Shown: positions 51,834 through 62,751 of the stretch, piece after piece
Numbering within the stretch: the first letter of the stretch is position 1
Layout of the letters: each line of letters opens with the position of its first letter
The notes under the pieces: model-generated
Told to the model about the DNA's origin: nothing
Databases searched by the model: none
What the model saw: the letters and a program-made list of their open reading frames with translations, nothing else
Translations under genes and position numbers: made by a program
Source of the DNA: Flaveria trinervia
Lineage: Eukaryota; Streptophyta; Magnoliopsida; Asterales; Asteraceae
Assembly: GCA_025506515.1 (NCBI GenBank)
Contig: CM046457.1
Location: 44,490,288-44,554,287 of the forward strand
Reading direction: 5' to 3'
DNA length: 64,000 nt

Positions 51834-54156
51834 TGTAACACCCGGTTATTTTAAAGTCAAAGAAAGTGATGTGTAAAGTGAAGGAAAAAGAACGAAATGC
51901 TATTTAACCCAAGATGAAGGGTTAAACATGTGAAAAGTACAAGATTAACTTTTTATGTAGTACAAAAGTAGCATGGCCGCCCATGCCATGCCAGTTTTCA
52001 CTTTTGAGTTCGGATTTTAGAGAGAGAAAGAGTAGAGCTCGGGTTTGAAGAAGAACAAGAAGAAAGAATTTGAATTCAAGGTAAGAATCATGCTTTTTTG
52101 GTGTTCTTGATGGTCATATCCTCGGGTTTATACCTATGTGTGTTGTATGTGTTCGGGTATGTTTTTTTGGGGTTTCTAGGAGGTTGAATTCAACTTGCAA
52201 ATGAGTTTGGAAGAAGTCATACTCAAAAGCTGCAAAGGTGAGTTCTAGGACCCCTCTTTTCCTGGTTTTTAACTGATTTTGGGGCTGGAAATGCATGAAT
52301 GTATGTTTTTATTAAACTGGGTTCGGACCAGTATGCTTGAATGTGTGTATGATGATGTTATGATGTGATGGGTGACTTTGTTCATGCTTGATGATGTATG
52401 ATTGTGTTTCTAAGGCTTAGAGGGTAAGATTTAAGCTTAGAACATGATGAATGGTGCATGAAAATCAAACATGATGTTTTAGGCTCACATGTTAAGTTTT
52501 TAAATTTGCCTAAGTGTTTGAAAGTCAATGCAGATGGAAAGGGTTAATGCGGATGAGTATTAACCATTGAGTAAGCCAATGCAGATGAAGTCAAATGCGG
52601 ATGAAGTCAATGCAGATGAACATGGACTAGGTGCATGAAATGCGGATGAGAATTTGACAAAGTCTGGGAAATGCAGACGAGGTATGTCAATGCGGATGAG
52701 CATTTGACTAAGTCTGGGAAATGCGGATGAGGTATGTCAATGCGGATAAGAATTTGATTAAGTCTGGGAAATGCGGATGAAGTCAATGCGGATGAGCATT
52801 TGACTAAGTTTGGGAAATGCAGATTAGGTATGTCAATGTGGATGAGCATTTGACTAAATGTGGGAAATGCGGATGAGGTATGTCAATGCAGATGAGCATT
52901 TGACTAAGTCTGGGAAATGCGGATGAAGTAAGTTAAATATGGATGAGTAAGGCCAATTGCATATGAACTATACCTAATGCGGATGAACTATAGCTGATGC
53001 AGATGAAGCAAATCAAATGCGGATGAACAATAGGGTCAATGTGGATGAACACTTAGAATAATTCTGACTTTTTGGTTAAAAAGGAGTAATGTAGGCTTTG
53101 ACCTAGCAGATTCCGGGGGTTTATGTAAGTTGACTTTTGGGGTCATAAATGGTATGATGGGCATGTAATGATATGTGATTGATGCTTAAGCATGATGATG
53201 ATGATGATATTGCATGGTTATACATGATGTATGTTATGTATGTATGATGCCCTGCATGATGATGTATGAATGATATGTTTATGTTCCTTATGATGATGTA
53301 TGTTTATCTTTCCCATGACTTTACGTGTTATGATAATGAATGAACGAAGTATTATGTAACGTAAAGTGAAAGATAATGAAAGAGGAACATGATGATGAAT
53401 GCATGCATTAATGAATGAATGAATGTAAGAAAGGCTTGCAAGCAAATGAATGGAGGTGCACACCCATTGTAGGTGTTAGCTCAACGGTGTGCAGGTTAGC
53501 TACCCCAAAGGATGCACATTGGGGATCTTCTTTATAATTGACCGTATGGATGAACCATTGTTGTGTGTCTTAGGTACTGTGACCACCTGGTGCTGGGCAC
53601 AGGCGATGAAGGTCTTTTATAGGCTTAGGTCCAGTATCATGACCATGAAGGGCATAGCATATGACAATGGTATACGTGAACTTTACCTTAGGTACTGTGA
53701 CCACTTGGTGCTGGGCACCACCAATGAAGGTCTTTTATAGGATTAGGCACAGTATGTACGTACGATGTATGATCACGAACGAATGTAAAGTATAATATGA
53801 TTTTAAAAGAAAGGATGGTTTTACAAAAGAAAAGTATGGTTTAATATAAAACTAGAACTCACTCAGCAACGCTGACTTTTATGTGTTTCCAGTTGGCAGG
53901 TATGTTGCTGAGGATGGCACGAGGCAGTTGCTCAGCTCTTTTGGATGGCATCCATTATATAAAGCTTTTGTGATGTAATACAACAAATGTAATTTGTAAC
54001 CGACAAACGATGCATTATTCTTCAAAAGTTTTTATGATGAAATGAAATGCCATTTTTGAATGTTTCCGCTGCGAATGTTTATCTAAAATAACTATAATGT
54101 ATGTTTTATGTGCAATGGTTGACCAGCTGTAAGCATCCCGGGAACGGGGTCTTACA
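51834..54156 (+). mobile_element. solo gypsy LTR with TSD TATGT
   Basis: 2323 bp, TGTAACACCCGG...GGGGTCTTACA, flanked by TATGT at 51829-51833 and 54157-54161, with no internal region. Contains a GCATGG/CCATGC palindrome (51971-51986), splice-donor-like sites (52080/52081 and 52237/52238), the AATGCGGATGA array (52530-53060) and a hairpin (53323-53372). Closest in layout to the gypsy-3 LTR (56076-58342). Confidence 0.92.
52530..53060. repeat. AATGCGGATGAGCATTTGAC array in solo gypsy LTR
   Basis: Two alternating unit types: AATGCGGATGAGCATTTGAC followed by TAAGTCTGGGA, and AATGCGGATGAGGTATGTC. About twenty motif copies in total, by eye. Confidence 0.88.
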
Positions 54157-54638
54157 TATGTTCATTAACATAATTACACCATGTAAAGTCACGTCATCAT
54201 ACGTAATAAGGAACATAATGAAACATATCATACGTAACATACATAATCATCATACATTATCATCATGCATAAGCATCAATCACACATCATCATTCATGTC
54301 ACTCATCTATGACTTCACAATGTCAACTTACATATCCCTCGGGAACTTCCCAAGTCAAAGTCTACACTTTACATTTTCCCCCAGGCACTATGCAGGTGCA
54401 TGGGCACTATGCAGGCACATGGGCACTATGCAGCTGCGTGGCCTTCTAAGCGCATGGGAACACTTAGGCGCATGGGGAACATTCGGGCGCATGGGCACTA
54501 TTGGGGCACATGGGCAACACTTTTTCATTTTGGGCAAATTCTAGGCGCATGAGCACTATGCAAGCGCATGAGTACCTAGACGCATGGGCTTACTAGGCGT
54601 CTGGACACTTAGTCAATTTCAGCCGTCTCTAGGCGCAT
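54157..54638 (-). mobile_element. gypsy-2 LTR, part 3 of 3
   Basis: Resumes after the TATGT duplication and carries the array of CATGCGCC-type units on the minus strand (54395-54638; forward GGCGCATGGGCACTAT). It shares this vocabulary with the gypsy-1 LTRs rather than the AATGCGGATGA type. It ends at 54638, where copia-D begins. Confidence 0.8.
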
Positions 54639-54934
54639 TGTTGGAACCCTAGAAATATTAGCATTTTAGTCTTTAGATTAGTTTTGTCATAGTATAGGGA
54701 CTTATTATATAAATATATGTTCCTTTTGTTTCTTGTTATTAGTATAAATAGGATTGCCTGTTTTTGTGGAGGATAGACTTTTAGATATTATTTTCTCTCA
54801 ATTGCACTTTGTAATCATACTAATATCAATAGAAACTCTATGAAATTTTCTAATATTTGTTGTGTTGATTACATTTTTTATAGTATTGTCAATTGCTCGA
54901 TAAAAATCACAGATTGATCCATTTGAACCTATCA
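54639..54934 (+). mobile_element. copia-D 5' LTR
   Basis: A short 296-bp LTR, TGTTGGAACC...CCTATCA, next to a PBS. It has a TATA box TATAAATA at 54743-54750 and no motif array. Left flank CGCAT (54634-54638) is the likely target duplication; the partner lies right of the window. Confidence 0.85.
54743..54750 (+). promoter_or_regulatory. TATA box of copia-D LTR
   Basis: TATAAATA about 105 bases into the LTR, followed by an AT-rich stretch. Standard LTR core promoter position. Confidence 0.65.
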
Positions 54935-54936
54935 AA

Positions 54937-54948
54937 TGGTATCAAAGC
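54937..54948 (+). other. copia-D primer binding site
   Basis: TGGTATCAAAGC, one mismatch from the usual initiator tRNA-Met match TGGTATCAGAGC, two bases after the LTR end. Confidence 0.85.
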
Positions 54949-55845
54949 TTTCAGTTCAGTGATTTGAAGTTCAAAATCAACTTTTGAGCATTTTTGAATC
55001 ACTTGAATCTGTGACTTGATCGCAATTGTTCAATTAATTGTTGATTTAGTTGGGTTTCATCACTAGAAACATGATTTGAATCACAATTGAGTGAATTAAC
55101 ATCTTCAAATCTGAATTTTTTACATATTTGTGTTCGTACAGTTCTTCAAAACTCGAACACTAAATCCTCAAAATTGATAATTAAAGTGTTGTTAATTGAA
55201 AGAAATGATAATAAAGGATTGATTATCAGTGTGTTAGTGACTTGATTGAGAGTTTCAGATCGTTTTATCAAGTTTTAAAAAATTTGTTAAAATTAGGTTG
55301 TTACGAAGAACATGAATTAGGCGCTTTAAGGTGTTGAAATCATCTGAAAATCACCTAAGTGTTTAGGCGCATGAACACTGTTCAGAAGCTTTAACACTAT
55401 GTAGGCATTTCAGAGTGGTCGTTTTGACACTGTTTGGACGTTTCAACACTGTTTAGACGTTTTTCATAAAACTAACTCCGAGGCACTTTGGAATTGTTAA
55501 GGCGCTTTGAAACTGTTTCAGATGCATCAACGCTGTTTGAGCATTTTGGAACTATTTAGGCGTTTCGACATTATTCAGGCGTTTCTACACTTGGAAACTT
55601 TAGAAGTTCACTAAGGCAATCCCTTAGGTGTTTCTAAGTAAAGTTGGGAGTTTTACTAGTGTTCAGATGTTTCTCTACTGTTGAGACGTTTCTCTACTGT
55701 TCAAGCGCATCTAATTCAGACTTCACTCAACACTTAGAAATTTTTCAAAAATCTAAAATCCAAATAAAAATATTTCGTTTCTTTATTTCATATTAAATCT
55801 AAAAACATCAAAAATAGTATATTTTCTTGAATTCAAAAATTAATC
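54949..55845 (+). other. copia-D leader with GGCGTTTCAACACTGTT array
   Basis: About 900 bases without a gene between PBS and gag ATG. 55315-55735 is a degenerate array with cores such as GGCGCATGAACACTGTTCAG and GGACGTTTCAACACTGTTTA. The units resemble those of the gypsy-2 LTR array 54395-54638 only about 700 bp away. Confidence 0.75.
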
Positions 55846-56075
55846 ATGGCTAAGTCTGAAGATTCAGAAAACAGAGTACCAAAGCTGAAGAATAGAGCCG
55901 ACTTTAAAAATTGGTCACTCAGGTTAAAACATCATTCGAACTCAATTGATACTTATCTGTGGAAGTCAATTGAAAAAGGACCTCACATCCCGATGGTCCT
56001 GATAGATGATTTGTATATACTAAAGATACTCAAGAGCCATATCCTGAAGATGGCTTACATGGTGATGACTTAAAA
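55846..56075 (+). pseudogene. copia-D gag N-terminal fragment
   Basis: The ATG at 55846 opens a frame KNRADFKNWSLRLKHHSNSI then TYLWKSIEKGPHIPM, the typical start of a copia gag (W-x-x-R/K-x and LW-x-x-I-x-x-GP). It is cut at 56075 by the gypsy-3 LTR; the rest should lie right of the window. A short frameshift follows the IPM motif. Confidence 0.75.
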
Positions 56076-58342
56076 TGTAAGGCCCCGTTCCTGGGATGCT
56101 TACAACTGATAAATCATCGCACATAAAACATATACTTTACATTTAAACATTCATAAAACATTGTAGCGGAATCATAAAACTGATTTTTTTCATATCATTA
56201 CAAATGCTTTTGCAAGTTAATACAAGCGTTCATTTCAAAACATCATTTGTTCGCATTACAATGCAAAAACATTAACAACAGAATGCTATTCAAAATGCTA
56301 AGTAGCTGCTCCTTGCCATCCTCAGCAATGCTCACCTGCCAACTGGAAAATGCATAAAAGTCAGTGTTGCTGAGTGAGTTCTAGTTTTATAATAAAACAT
56401 ACTTTTCTTTCGCAAAACCATTCTTTCTCTCAAAATCATATTATAATTTACATTTGTTCATCATCATACATCATAAGTTAATACAGATAATATAATTATT
56501 ATCTTTGTCATTCTTTCTTTCATACTTCCATTCATTCATCATTTCATTCATTACTTTCATCATCACCATGAACTTTACCCTTCATGCTTATCGTACTGTG
56601 CCTAAGCCTATAAAAGACCATCGGTGGTGCCCGGCACCAAGTGGTCACAGTACCTAAGGTAAAGTTCAGGTATACCATTGTCATATGCTATGCCCTTCAT
56701 GCTCATGATACTGGACATAAGCCTGTAAAAGACCTTCATCGGTGGTGCCCAGCACCAAGTGGTCATAGTACCTAAGGCACGCAACAATGGTTCATCCATA
56801 TGGTCAGTTACAAAGAAAGACCCTAATGTGCATCCTTTGGGGTAGCTAACCCGCACACACATTGAGCTAACACCTACAATGGGTGTGCACCTCCATACAT
56901 TTGCTTACAAGCCTTCTTACATTCATTTGTTCATTCCTTAATGCATGCATTCATCACCATGTTCCTCTTTTATTATCTTTCACTTTACGTTACATAATAC
57001 ATTCGTTTCATTTATTATCATAACATGTATAGCCCGGGAATGATAAACATTCATCATAATAAGGAACATAAATATCATTCAGTCATCTCATGCAGGTCAT
57101 CATACACACATAACATACATCATGTATAACCATGCAACATCATCATCATCATCATCCATAAGCATCAATCACATATCAATACATGCCCATCATACCATCT
57201 ATGACCTCAAAAGTCAACCTACATGAATCCCCGGGAACATCTCAAGTCAAAGCCTACATTACTCCTTTTTCCCCAAAAAGTCAGAATTATTCTAAGTGTT
57301 CATCCGCATTGACCTTATTGTTCATCCGCATTTGATTTGCTTCATCCGCATTACATACTTCATCCACATTTGACTTACTTATTCGCATTTCATACACTTA
57401 TTCAAATGCTCATCCGCATTGACACACTTCATCTGCATTTTTCATCCGCGTGGACTTATCCGCATTTCATATACTTAGTCAAATCCTCATCCGCATTGAC
57501 TCCATTCGCATTAACTGTTCATCCACATTTCTCAGACCTAGTCAAATGCTCATCTGCATTGACTTCATCCGTATTACTTTCATACGCATTTGTCATACTT
57601 AGTCAATGCTCATCCGTATTGACTTACTTTGCTCATCTGCATTAACCTTTCCATCCGCATTGACTTTTCAACACTTATGCAAATTCAAAATCTTAACATA
57701 TGAGCCTTAAACATCAAATTTCAACTCAAATCATCATTCATCATGTTCTAAGCTTAAATGATACATCCTAAGTCTTAGAAACATCATAATACATAGTCAA
57801 GCATGAACATAATCACATCATAACATCATCATACACTCTTCAAGTGTACGGGTCCGAAACCAAATTTAATAAAAACATACATTCATGCATTTCCAGCCCC
57901 AAAATCAATTAAAAACTAGTAAAAGAGGGGTTCTAGAACTCACCTTTGCAGCTTTTGAGTATGGCTTCCTCCAAACTCCTTTGCAAAATTGAATTCAACC
58001 GCTTAGAAACCCACTAAAAACATACCCGAACACATATAAACACATATAATATTCGAGGATATGACCAGTCAAGAACATCATAAACATATGAATTCTTACC
58101 TTGAATTTGAATTCTTCTTCTTGTTCTTCTTCAAACCCGAGCTCTGCTCTTTCTCTCTCTATATCCGAGCTCAGAAGTGAAAAGTGGCATGGCATGGGCG
58201 GCCATGCTACTTTTGTACAACAGAAAAGTAAATCTTGTACTTTTTACATGTTTAACCCCTCATCTTGGTTAAATAGCATTTTTTTTCTTTTCCCTTGCTT
58301 TACTCTTCTCTTTCTTTGACTTTAAAATACTCGGGTGTTACA
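56076..58342 (-). mobile_element. gypsy-3 3' LTR
   Basis: 2267 bp on the minus strand (TGTAACACCCG at 58342, ending GCCTTACA at 56076). Contains the AATGCGGATG array (57290-57665), the hairpin at about 56985-57030, the GCATGG palindrome (about 58186-58202) and the donor-like GTAAGAATT at about 58092-58100. The left flank TAAAA is the expected target duplication. Confidence 0.92.
57290..57665. repeat. CATCCGCATTGAC array in gypsy-3 3' LTR
   Basis: Minus-strand counterpart of the 52530-53060 array, with units such as TCATCCGCATTGAC and ACTTAGTCAAATGC. An open frame across it (57337-57645) is a translation of the repeat. Confidence 0.88.
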
Positions 58343-58357
58343 AGTCCACCCCCTTAA
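58343..58357 (-). other. gypsy-3 polypurine tract
   Basis: The minus strand reads TTAAGGGGGTGGACT immediately before the LTR TGTAACACC. Confidence 0.8.
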
Positions 58358-59911
58358 ATATGTTTCGTCCCCGAAACCTGTTATTCCTCAAAGAATTGTG
58401 GGTAATGCTGTCTCATCTCTTCTTTAGTCTCCCACGTAGACTCGGATCCTTTCCTATGCTTCCACTGTATACACACAAGGGGAACCACTTTATTCCTCAG
58501 CCTCTTTTCCTTTCGATCTATGATTGCCACTGGTTGCCCCATGTAATTGAGCCGTTCGTCTACTTAAATATCCTCCGGTTGAACAATCATGCCTTAATCA
58601 GCTAAGCACTTTCTCAAATGAGATACATGGAATGTCGGGTGAATTCCACTTAACGCATCGGGTAACTCTAATCTATAGGCTACCTCTCCTACTCGAGAAA
58701 TGACTCGGAAAGGGCCTATGTATCTTGGGCTCAACTTGCTCCACTTTCGGAAATAATGATACCCTTCCAAGGTGAGACCTTCAACATAACTCGGTCACCC
58801 CCCTGGAACTCCAATCGGTCTGCGTCTTTTATCAGCATACGACTTCTGTCTACCTTTGGCTGCCTTCATGAAGGCCTTGATCTTCTCAAGCTTCTCAATC
58901 GTAGCCTCGATTACCTCGACACTCCCTAACTCTTTTTGACCAATATCACCCCAACAGACGGGTGTTCTGAATCTCCTACCGTATAGCATCTCGTATGGTG
59001 GCATACCAATGCTGACATGATAACTGTTGTTGTATGAGAATTTGGCTAACGGTAGGTGGTCATCCCAACTTCCAACAAAATCAATCACAGATGCCCGAAG
59101 CATGTCCTCCAACATCTGAATGGTCTTCTCTGACTGACCATCAGTTTAGGGATGATAAGCCGTGCTAATATGTAACCTCGTTCCCATGGCATTGTGGAAT
59201 TTCTTCCAGAATTTAGATGTAAACCGGGTGTCATGATCAGACACAATGGACACCAGCACACCGTGACGAGTTACAATCTCCTTGATGAACAGGTCAGCCA
59301 ACCTCTCGGATGAATATGTCTCGCGGATCGGTAGGAAGTGAGCACTCTTCATCAGACGGTCCACAATCACCCATATGGCATCGTACCCTTTCGGAGTACG
59401 TGGCAGCTTCGTAATGAAATCCATGGTGATGTGCTCCCACTTCCATTCCGGTATATCCAAAGGTTGGATCTTCCCATACGGCTTTTGATGCGGCCTTCAC
59501 TTGCAAAGAAGTAAGGCACTTACTCACATACCCCACCATATCACGCTTCATACCCGGCCACCAATAATCTTTCTTCATATCTTGATATATTTTCGTGGCA
59601 CCAAGATGAATGGAATATCGCGTCTTGTGAGCTTCATCCATGATCTTCACCCGTAGATCCCCAAAACGAGGAATCCACGTTCTCCCGAATCGAGTTCTAA
59701 CACCAAGCGTGTTCTCACCCAATTCCACGACTAGGCCTCTCATTCTTTCAGAGTTAAGATGATCCTCTTTCAGTGCCTCATCTTGAAACTCTTTGACTTG
59801 CTTCATCACATTAGAGGTCATGATCAGCTGATATGCTTTCACCCTCCTTTCGGCTAAGGGCATCCGCCACCACATTGGCTTTGCCCGGATGGTAGTGGAT
59901 CTCGCAATCAT
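58358..59911 (-). pseudogene. gypsy-3 integrase with chromodomain-like tail
   Basis: Minus strand. 59294-59911 starts after RNase H and contains ENTLGVRTRFGRTWIPRFG, MDEAHKTRYSIHLGATK (both zinc-finger His), DYWWPGMKR and YVSKCLTSLQVK, where the second finger Cys is changed to Ser. 59146-59460 carries MDFITKLPRTPKGYDAIW and VSIVSDHDTRFTSKF. 58795-59115 carries DFVGSWDDHLPLAKFSYNNS and KLEKIKAFMKAAKGRQKS. 58358-58795 holds, in broken frames, the end of integrase and the chromodomain-like tail (about 58375-58500). A stop interrupts the QTDGQSE block near 59145. Confidence 0.88.
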
Positions 59912-61294
59912 AGTCTTTTTTGAGCTCCAACCATCTTTTTTGTCTCATGTTCAGGTCCTTCTGCTTAAGTAAGTACTTCAGCTCTTGTGGTCAGTGAAAA
60001 TGGTGCACTACGTCCCGTACAGATAGTGCCTCCAAATCTTTAATGCAAAGACCACGGCTGCCAGCTCCAAGTCATGAGTAGGGTAGTTGACCTCATGAAC
60101 CTTCAACTATCGAGATGCATATGCTATGACCTTCCCTGTTTGCATTAACACGCACCCCAACCCCGAGTAGGAAGCATCCGAATAAACCACCAGATCTTCA
60201 CTTCTATCGGGTAATGACAAAACAGAGCTTGAGTCAATCTCGCCTTCAATTCTTCGAATGCCTTCTCTTGAGCTTGACCCCATACAAACTTTTCATCTTT
60301 TCGGGTCAACTTCGTTAGTGGAGAAGCAATCTTAGAGAAGTCCTGACTAAATCTCCTATAGTAGCCCGCCAAACCCAAGAAACTACGAATGTCGGATGGC
60401 GTCTTCGTGACTTCCATTGTATAACCGCCTCGACCTATGACGGGTCCACCATGATCCCGTCGGGATTTACCACATGACCCAAGAACTGAACTTTGGGCAA
60501 CCAGAACGCGCACTTGGAGAATTTTGCATACAACTTCTCCCTCTTCAACGTCTCCAGAACCTCCCAAATGTGACCGGCATGCTCAATCTCGCTCTTCGAA
60601 TAGATCAGGATATCATCAATAAACACAATCACTGATTTATCCAACATAGGCCAACACACATGATTCATCAGGTCCATAAAAGCAGCTGGCGCATTGGTCA
60701 AACCAAAAGACATGACAAGAAACTCGTAGTGACCGTAGCGCGTGTGGAAAGCTATTTTAGGGATATCCTTCTCCTTCACTTTAAGCTGATGATAGCCCGA
60801 TCGGAGGTCGATCCTTAAAAACTAACTAGCACCTTGAAGCTGATCTAACAAATCATCTATCCTCGGTAAGGGGTATCGGTTCTTCACCGTCAACCTGTTC
60901 AGCTCTCGGTAGTTAATACACATCCTCATACTACCGTCTTTCTTCTTCACAAACAGGACCGGTGCACCCCAAGGACTGATACTCGGTCTAATGAACCCCT
61001 TGTCAAGCAGCTCTTGCAACTGCTCCATTAACTCTTTCATTTTCGTCGGAGCCAAACGATACGGTGCCTTGGCAACAGGTTGGGCACCCGGTATCAAGTC
61101 AATCTGGAACTCAATCTCACGGTTAGATGGCACTCCTGGTAAGTCTTCTGGGAACACATCTGGAAAGTCACTCACAACTGGAACATCAGATAGTTGTGGT
61201 GTTGGCGTATCCATATCCTTTACATAGGCCAAGTAGGCACTACATCCACGCCTCGTACACTTTCCCGCCACCACCATCGAGATTACCTTCAGAA
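59912..61294 (-). pseudogene. gypsy-3 reverse transcriptase and RNase H
   Basis: 60822-61298 reads FPDVFPEDLPGVPSNREIEF, KGFIRPSISPWGAPVLFVKK and NRYPLPRIDDLLDQLQGAS. After a stop, 60435-60779 carries KIAFHTRYGHYEFLVMSFGL and the catalytic FIDDILIYSKSE (about 60595-60635). 60145-60567 holds IRSFLGLAGYYRRFSQDFSK. RNase H remains only in broken frames at 59912-60145, with HYHPGKANVVADALS-like traces. It parallels gypsy-1 domain by domain. Confidence 0.88.
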
Positions 61295-61933
61295 TCACAG
61301 TAACCCGATCACCATAACCATTACCAATTTCCCGTCAGGCGCTGTCAACCGAATCATCTTCTTGCGACACACAATGTTTGCCTCGGAGTTTGGTAACCAA
61401 TCCATACCCAGAACCAAATCAAAACCACCCAAGGTCATCACGAACGATCTAACAGGAAACTTATGACCTTCTAGTTCCACATCACAGTTCTCTATCATCT
61501 CAGAGATCCTGGTAGACTTACCTATGGCAGTTTCTACATCAAAGGGTGCATCAACACGTCTACTACTAACAGGCAACTTAGCACAGAAAGCAGCAGAAAT
61601 AAAACTTTTACTGGCACCCGAATCAAATAACACAGAAGCTAAAGTTTGGTTCACTAGAAACGTACCGGACACAACATTAGGGTCCGTCCTAGCCTCCTCC
61701 TGTGTCATCGTGAATGCCCTGGCGGTCGCCCTTGGTCCTTCAACTCCAATTTTCTTCGCCCCGAAACCCTTGGCCCTTAGCTTCTTACAATCCCTACTCA
61801 TATGACCCTCTTCACCACAGTTAAAGCACCAGGCCATACGACAGTCCCTTGCCATGTGCCCCGCCTTCCCATATTTAAAGCACAGTTCGACCCAAACTAC
61901 ATTCCCCACTATGCTCTCTCCCACACCTACCAC
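61295..61933 (-). pseudogene. gypsy-3 zinc knuckles and aspartic protease
   Basis: A 212-residue clean minus-strand frame. Two knuckles: CFKYGKAGHMARDC, where the second Cys is Tyr, and an intact CFNCGEEGHMSRDC. Then the protease with LASVLFDSGASKSFIS (D-S-G intact), DVETAIGKSTRISEM and LGMDWLPNSEANIVCRKKM. It lacks the frameshift seen in gypsy-1 at the same place. Confidence 0.9.
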
Positions 61934-62751
61934 ACTTCTTCATACTCACACCTGACACGACCACACGGCGGTCGTCCACCCGTGCCTTCTTTTTACCCGT
62001 CGAGGCATCACCCAACCAAACCTCTTCCAATTCCAGTTTCTATCACCTCCACCCTTCCGAGTACCTTCAGCCACCACTACCACACCCCTTTCGTCATATA
62101 ACCTTCTTGCCAAATCCACCGCCAACCTAAAAGTGCTGGTCGGGCGGCAGTCATGTGCCTGCGAATATCCACTGGCAATCCCTAAATGTACCTCTTGATC
62201 TTTCGAGACAGAGCTGTCACCTGATCTGGCACCAGACGTGCCATTTCGTTAAATTTGGTGGTCTACTGTTGGTGTGTCATCGTTCCTGCTCCAGTTGCAG
62301 AAACTCCCTTCTCGACCTTGTCCATATCCTGGTGAGGACAAAACTCCTCAATCACCAATCTTCAACTCCGATGATCTCATTCTCCTGATCGCCCGACTAC
62401 CCTCAGCTTGGACTATATTGTCCCACTAGCACAGAGCCAAGTCTATAAAAAGTGGGTAGCGAACTTAACTTTCTGGTCCTCTCGGCACTCGCTGATATGA
62501 AGTACAGCTCCGTTTCCCTCACCCATCGGTGAGCAGCAGCCGCAGTGTCGTTACCATCAATAGTAGGGGGCTTGCATCTCATAAACACCCCGTAGTAACA
62601 GCCTCGTACCACGTCCTGCACAGGCTCTGCTTCTTCCTCTTCTTCATCATCAATGGAACCGTCTCAGTCTCGGGCTGTCTTCCTTTGCCTGTAGGTCTAC
62701 TCCTTTCCCTTCTCTCCCCCTCTCTGACTGCCTTTATGACTTCGGTCACCC
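61934..62751 (-). pseudogene. gypsy-3 gag remnant, N terminus lost
   Basis: Minus-strand gag in broken frames. 62403-62621 contains YGVFMRCKPPTIDGND and AAAHRWVRETELYFISASAE; 61934-62400 holds degenerate capsid traces. At about 62751 the sequence passes, in the gag N terminus, straight into LTR sequence, so gag start, leader, PBS and the LTR end are deleted. Confidence 0.8.

Noticed and set aside
57337..57645. Open frames of 60-100 codons with HPHF/SSALT-type repeats (also 52607-52849, 63327-63625).
   Set aside because: They coincide exactly with the CATCCGCATT arrays of gypsy LTRs; repeat periodicity explains the openness.
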